Assembly (NCBI GenBank): GCA_043424675.1
Contig: JBHWPB010000037.1
Span: forward strand, 1-6,531
Direction of reading: 5' to 3'
Origin: JBHWPB01 sp043424675
GTDB lineage: Bacteria; Bacillota; Bacilli; Lactobacillales; Carnobacteriaceae_A
Length of the DNA stretch: 6,531 nucleotides
Shown: piece after piece, positions 5,095 through 6,531 of the stretch
How the letters are laid out: every line of letters starts with the position of its first letter
Numbering within the stretch: the stretch's first letter is position 1
Made by a program: the position numbers and the translations under genes
The notes under the pieces: model-generated
Told to the model about the DNA's origin: nothing
Databases searched by the model: none
Seen by the model: the letters and a program-made list of their open reading frames with translations, nothing else

Positions 5095-5991
5095 CTACAC
5101 TTTCTCAGTTTCGCTATTGCCTAGCAAACCGCCTGGGCGAACAAGTAGAATAATAATTAAAATAGCATAAACTACTGCATCCCGAATCATTGAGTTTCCA
5201 TAAGCTGTAATCATAACTTCAATCATCCCAATGAGATAACCCCCAAGAACGGCTCCTGGTACGACACCTATCCCACCGACGACCGCTGCTACGAACGCCT
5301 TGTTACCATATCCAGCACCTAACATTGGCGATATCGAATTATAATACATGCCAACAAGCAATCCGCCCGCTCCAGCAAGCGCGGATCCTAATGCAAAGGT
5401 AAAGGCGATGACACTGTTCGTATTGATCCCCATTAATTGAGCGGCTTCAGCATCTGTACTGACTGCTCGCATCGCTTTCCCCATTTTTGTCTTTTTGATG
5501 ATGAACTGAAGCAGCACCATGAGCACGATTGTCGTTACAAATAACAGAAGCTGCATCATACTGATACTTATATTACCGAACTGGAACGTTTGATTTAAGA
5601 AAGCCGGCACTTCATCAAAAGCTTGGAGATAAGACCTGGTCTCCGGCCCAGCTATAACAATCATCCCGTTGCGCAAGAGATAAGATACCCCGATTGCTGT
5701 AATCAGCGCTGAAATTCGGGGCGCATCCCTGAGAGGTTTATAGGCCACTTGGTCCGTCACCACTCCTAAAATAGCAGTAAGCGCCATGGTTATGATAAAG
5801 GCTAGAAAGATTCCCATATCAAATTGCAAGATGAGATAGTAGCTGATGAAAGCTCCTACCATAAAGATATCTCCATGCGCAAAGTTCAATAATCTGATAA
5901 TTCCATAAACCATGGTGTAACCCAAGGCAACGAGTGCATAGACACTGCCTAGGGTTAATCCATTGATTACTTGTTGGATAAAAATATCCAT
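5095..5991 (-). CDS. livH: Branched-chain amino acid ABC transporter, permease LivH
   Basis: This 298-residue integral membrane protein is the other half of the channel. The N-terminus carries the family hallmarks NGLTLGSVYALVALGYTMVYG (10-30, a membrane segment) and LLNFAHGDIFMVGAF (34-48). Further motifs are YKPLRDAPRISALITAIGVS (84-103), the EAA-type loop AEAAQLMGIN (181-190), AAVVGGIGVVPGAVLGG (235-251) and the C-terminal RPGGLLG (285-291). The start is the only reasonable one: no other in-frame start lies between it and a TGA 18-20 nt upstream. The best Shine-Dalgarno match, AAAGGA, is unusually far away (13 nt), so initiation may be weaker than for the downstream genes. The gene lies 45 nt after the livJ stop and 8 nt before livM. 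Confidence 0.95.
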   Translation of the reverse strand: MDIFIQQVINGLTLGSVYALVALGYTMVYGIIRLLNFAHGDIFMVGAFISYYLILQFDMGIFLAFIITMALTAILGVVTDQVAYKPLRDAPRISALITAIGVSYLLRNGMIVIAGPETRSYLQAFDEVPAFLNQTFQFGNISISMMQLLLFVTTIVLMVLLQFIIKKTKMGKAMRAVSTDAEAAQLMGINTNSVIAFTFALGSALAGAGGLLVGMYYNSISPMLGAGYGNKAFVAAVVGGIGVVPGAVLGGYLIGMIEVMITAYGNSMIRDAVVYAILIIILLVRPGGLLGNSETEKV

Positions 5992-6036
5992 AGTGTTGTC
6001 ACATTCCTTTCATGAACAAGATTTTTGTTTTTTCTG

Positions 6037-6531
6037 TTATTCTTCAGGTTCTACTTCTATAACTCCCACATCTTCACCATCTTGTACTTCAACGATTGTG
6101 ACAGTTTTGACTGGGTTGTGCAATTCATTGAATGAAAATGTTCCAGTTACTCCCACAAAATCTTGAGTATTTGCGAGCTCGTCATTAAGTGCTTGCGGCT
6201 CTGCACTCCCTGCACGTTCAAGAGCATCCGCCATAACATAAGCCGCATCATAAGCCATTGCTGCAAACATATCGGCGGGTTGTCCAAATCTCTCTTCATA
6301 ATTTGCTAAGAAATCTTGTACATGTGGTTCTTCAGAAAGAGTAGAGAATTGAGTGGTGTAGTAAACATCGTTTAAATTTTCTGTTCCTGCAAGTTCGTAG
6401 AGTTGGCTGTTCCCGAATCCATCTGGTCCAAGAATAGGTTGAGTGATTCCCATCTCACGAGCTTGACGGATAATCGGACCTGCCTGCTCATAGTATCCCG
6501 GGACGAAGAGGACATCGAAATCAGTGTTGTT
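6037..6531 (-). CDS. livJ: Branched-chain amino acid ABC transporter, substrate-binding protein LivJ (C-terminal part; cut by window edge)
   Basis: The last 164 residues of an extracellular binding protein of the Leu/Ile/Val-binding (Peripla_BP_6) family are present; the frame stays open to the right edge, so the N-terminus, including any lipoprotein signal, lies outside. Recognisable family features in order are DVLFVPGYYEQAGPIIRQAR, GITQPILGPDGF, the helix AAMAYDAAYVMADALERAG and FVGVTGTFSFNELHNPVKTV. The C-terminus is strongly acidic (VEPEE). An internal Met at 6453 is not the start, since the homology continues upstream of it. As first gene of livJHMGF it would determine substrate choice. 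The 45-nt gap to livH is the widest in the operon and shows no terminator, only a weak A/T-rich symmetry near 6015-6030. The operon promoter is outside the window. Confidence 0.93.
   Translation of the reverse strand, partial: NNTDFDVLFVPGYYEQAGPIIRQAREMGITQPILGPDGFGNSQLYELAGTENLNDVYYTTQFSTLSEEPHVQDFLANYEERFGQPADMFAAMAYDAAYVMADALERAGSAEPQALNDELANTQDFVGVTGTFSFNELHNPVKTVTIVEVQDGEDVGVIEVEPEE

Noticed and set aside
5999..6013. Four-codon frame (MKGM) just upstream of livH
   Set aside because: It has no ribosome-binding site of its own and arises from the AAAGGA region; chance is the simplest explanation.
6014..6036. A/T-rich symmetry with a T run between livJ and livH, terminator-like on the + strand
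   Set aside because: The stem is only five A/T pairs, and the T run lies on the strand opposite to the operon.
6037..6453. A complete 138-residue protein starting at 6453
   Set aside because: The frame is open to the window edge and codes for LivJ-like sequence upstream of that Met, so it is an internal residue of a longer gene.

Overview
The window suggests a low-GC Gram-positive bacterium, most likely of the Lactobacillales. The evidence is AT-rich spacers, strong AGGAGG ribosome-binding sites, an ATP-binding-cassette operon whose last gene encodes a CBS-CBS-ACT protein, and a close resemblance (from memory) between that protein and its counterpart at the end of streptococcal liv operons. 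Genus cannot be assigned from this sequence; Carnobacteriaceae or Aerococcaceae-like relatives are a guess.

Layout. At the left edge (about 8-283, + strand) lies the C-terminal membrane part of a CorA-family divalent-cation transporter, apparently without its N-terminal domain. It converges on ald (1510 to 392, - strand), alanine dehydrogenase; a hairpin at 320-353 separates them. A 482-bp non-coding region (1511-1992) follows. It holds the likely ald promoter and leader, a full consensus match to a catabolite-responsive element, a possible CodY-like box, a candidate + strand promoter, and the terminator of the next operon. From 6531 down to 1993 runs a - strand operon: livJ (C-terminal part only), livH, livM, livG, livF and a CBS-ACT gene.

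How the genes work together. LivJ would capture branched-chain amino acids outside the cell, LivH and LivM would form the membrane channel, and LivG and LivF would hydrolyse ATP. Genes from livH onward are spaced by 0 to 8 nt, and two ribosome-binding sites are encoded inside the last codons of the preceding gene, so translation is probably coupled. The CBS-ACT protein carries domains that usually bind adenine nucleotides and amino acids; a regulatory role tied to the transporter is inference. Ald (alanine to pyruvate plus ammonia) is transcribed separately and appears to be under carbon-catabolite control.

The coding content is conventional. The less ordinary parts are the ald regulatory region, a possible small RNA unit at about 1873-1967, and the truncated CorA at the window edge.
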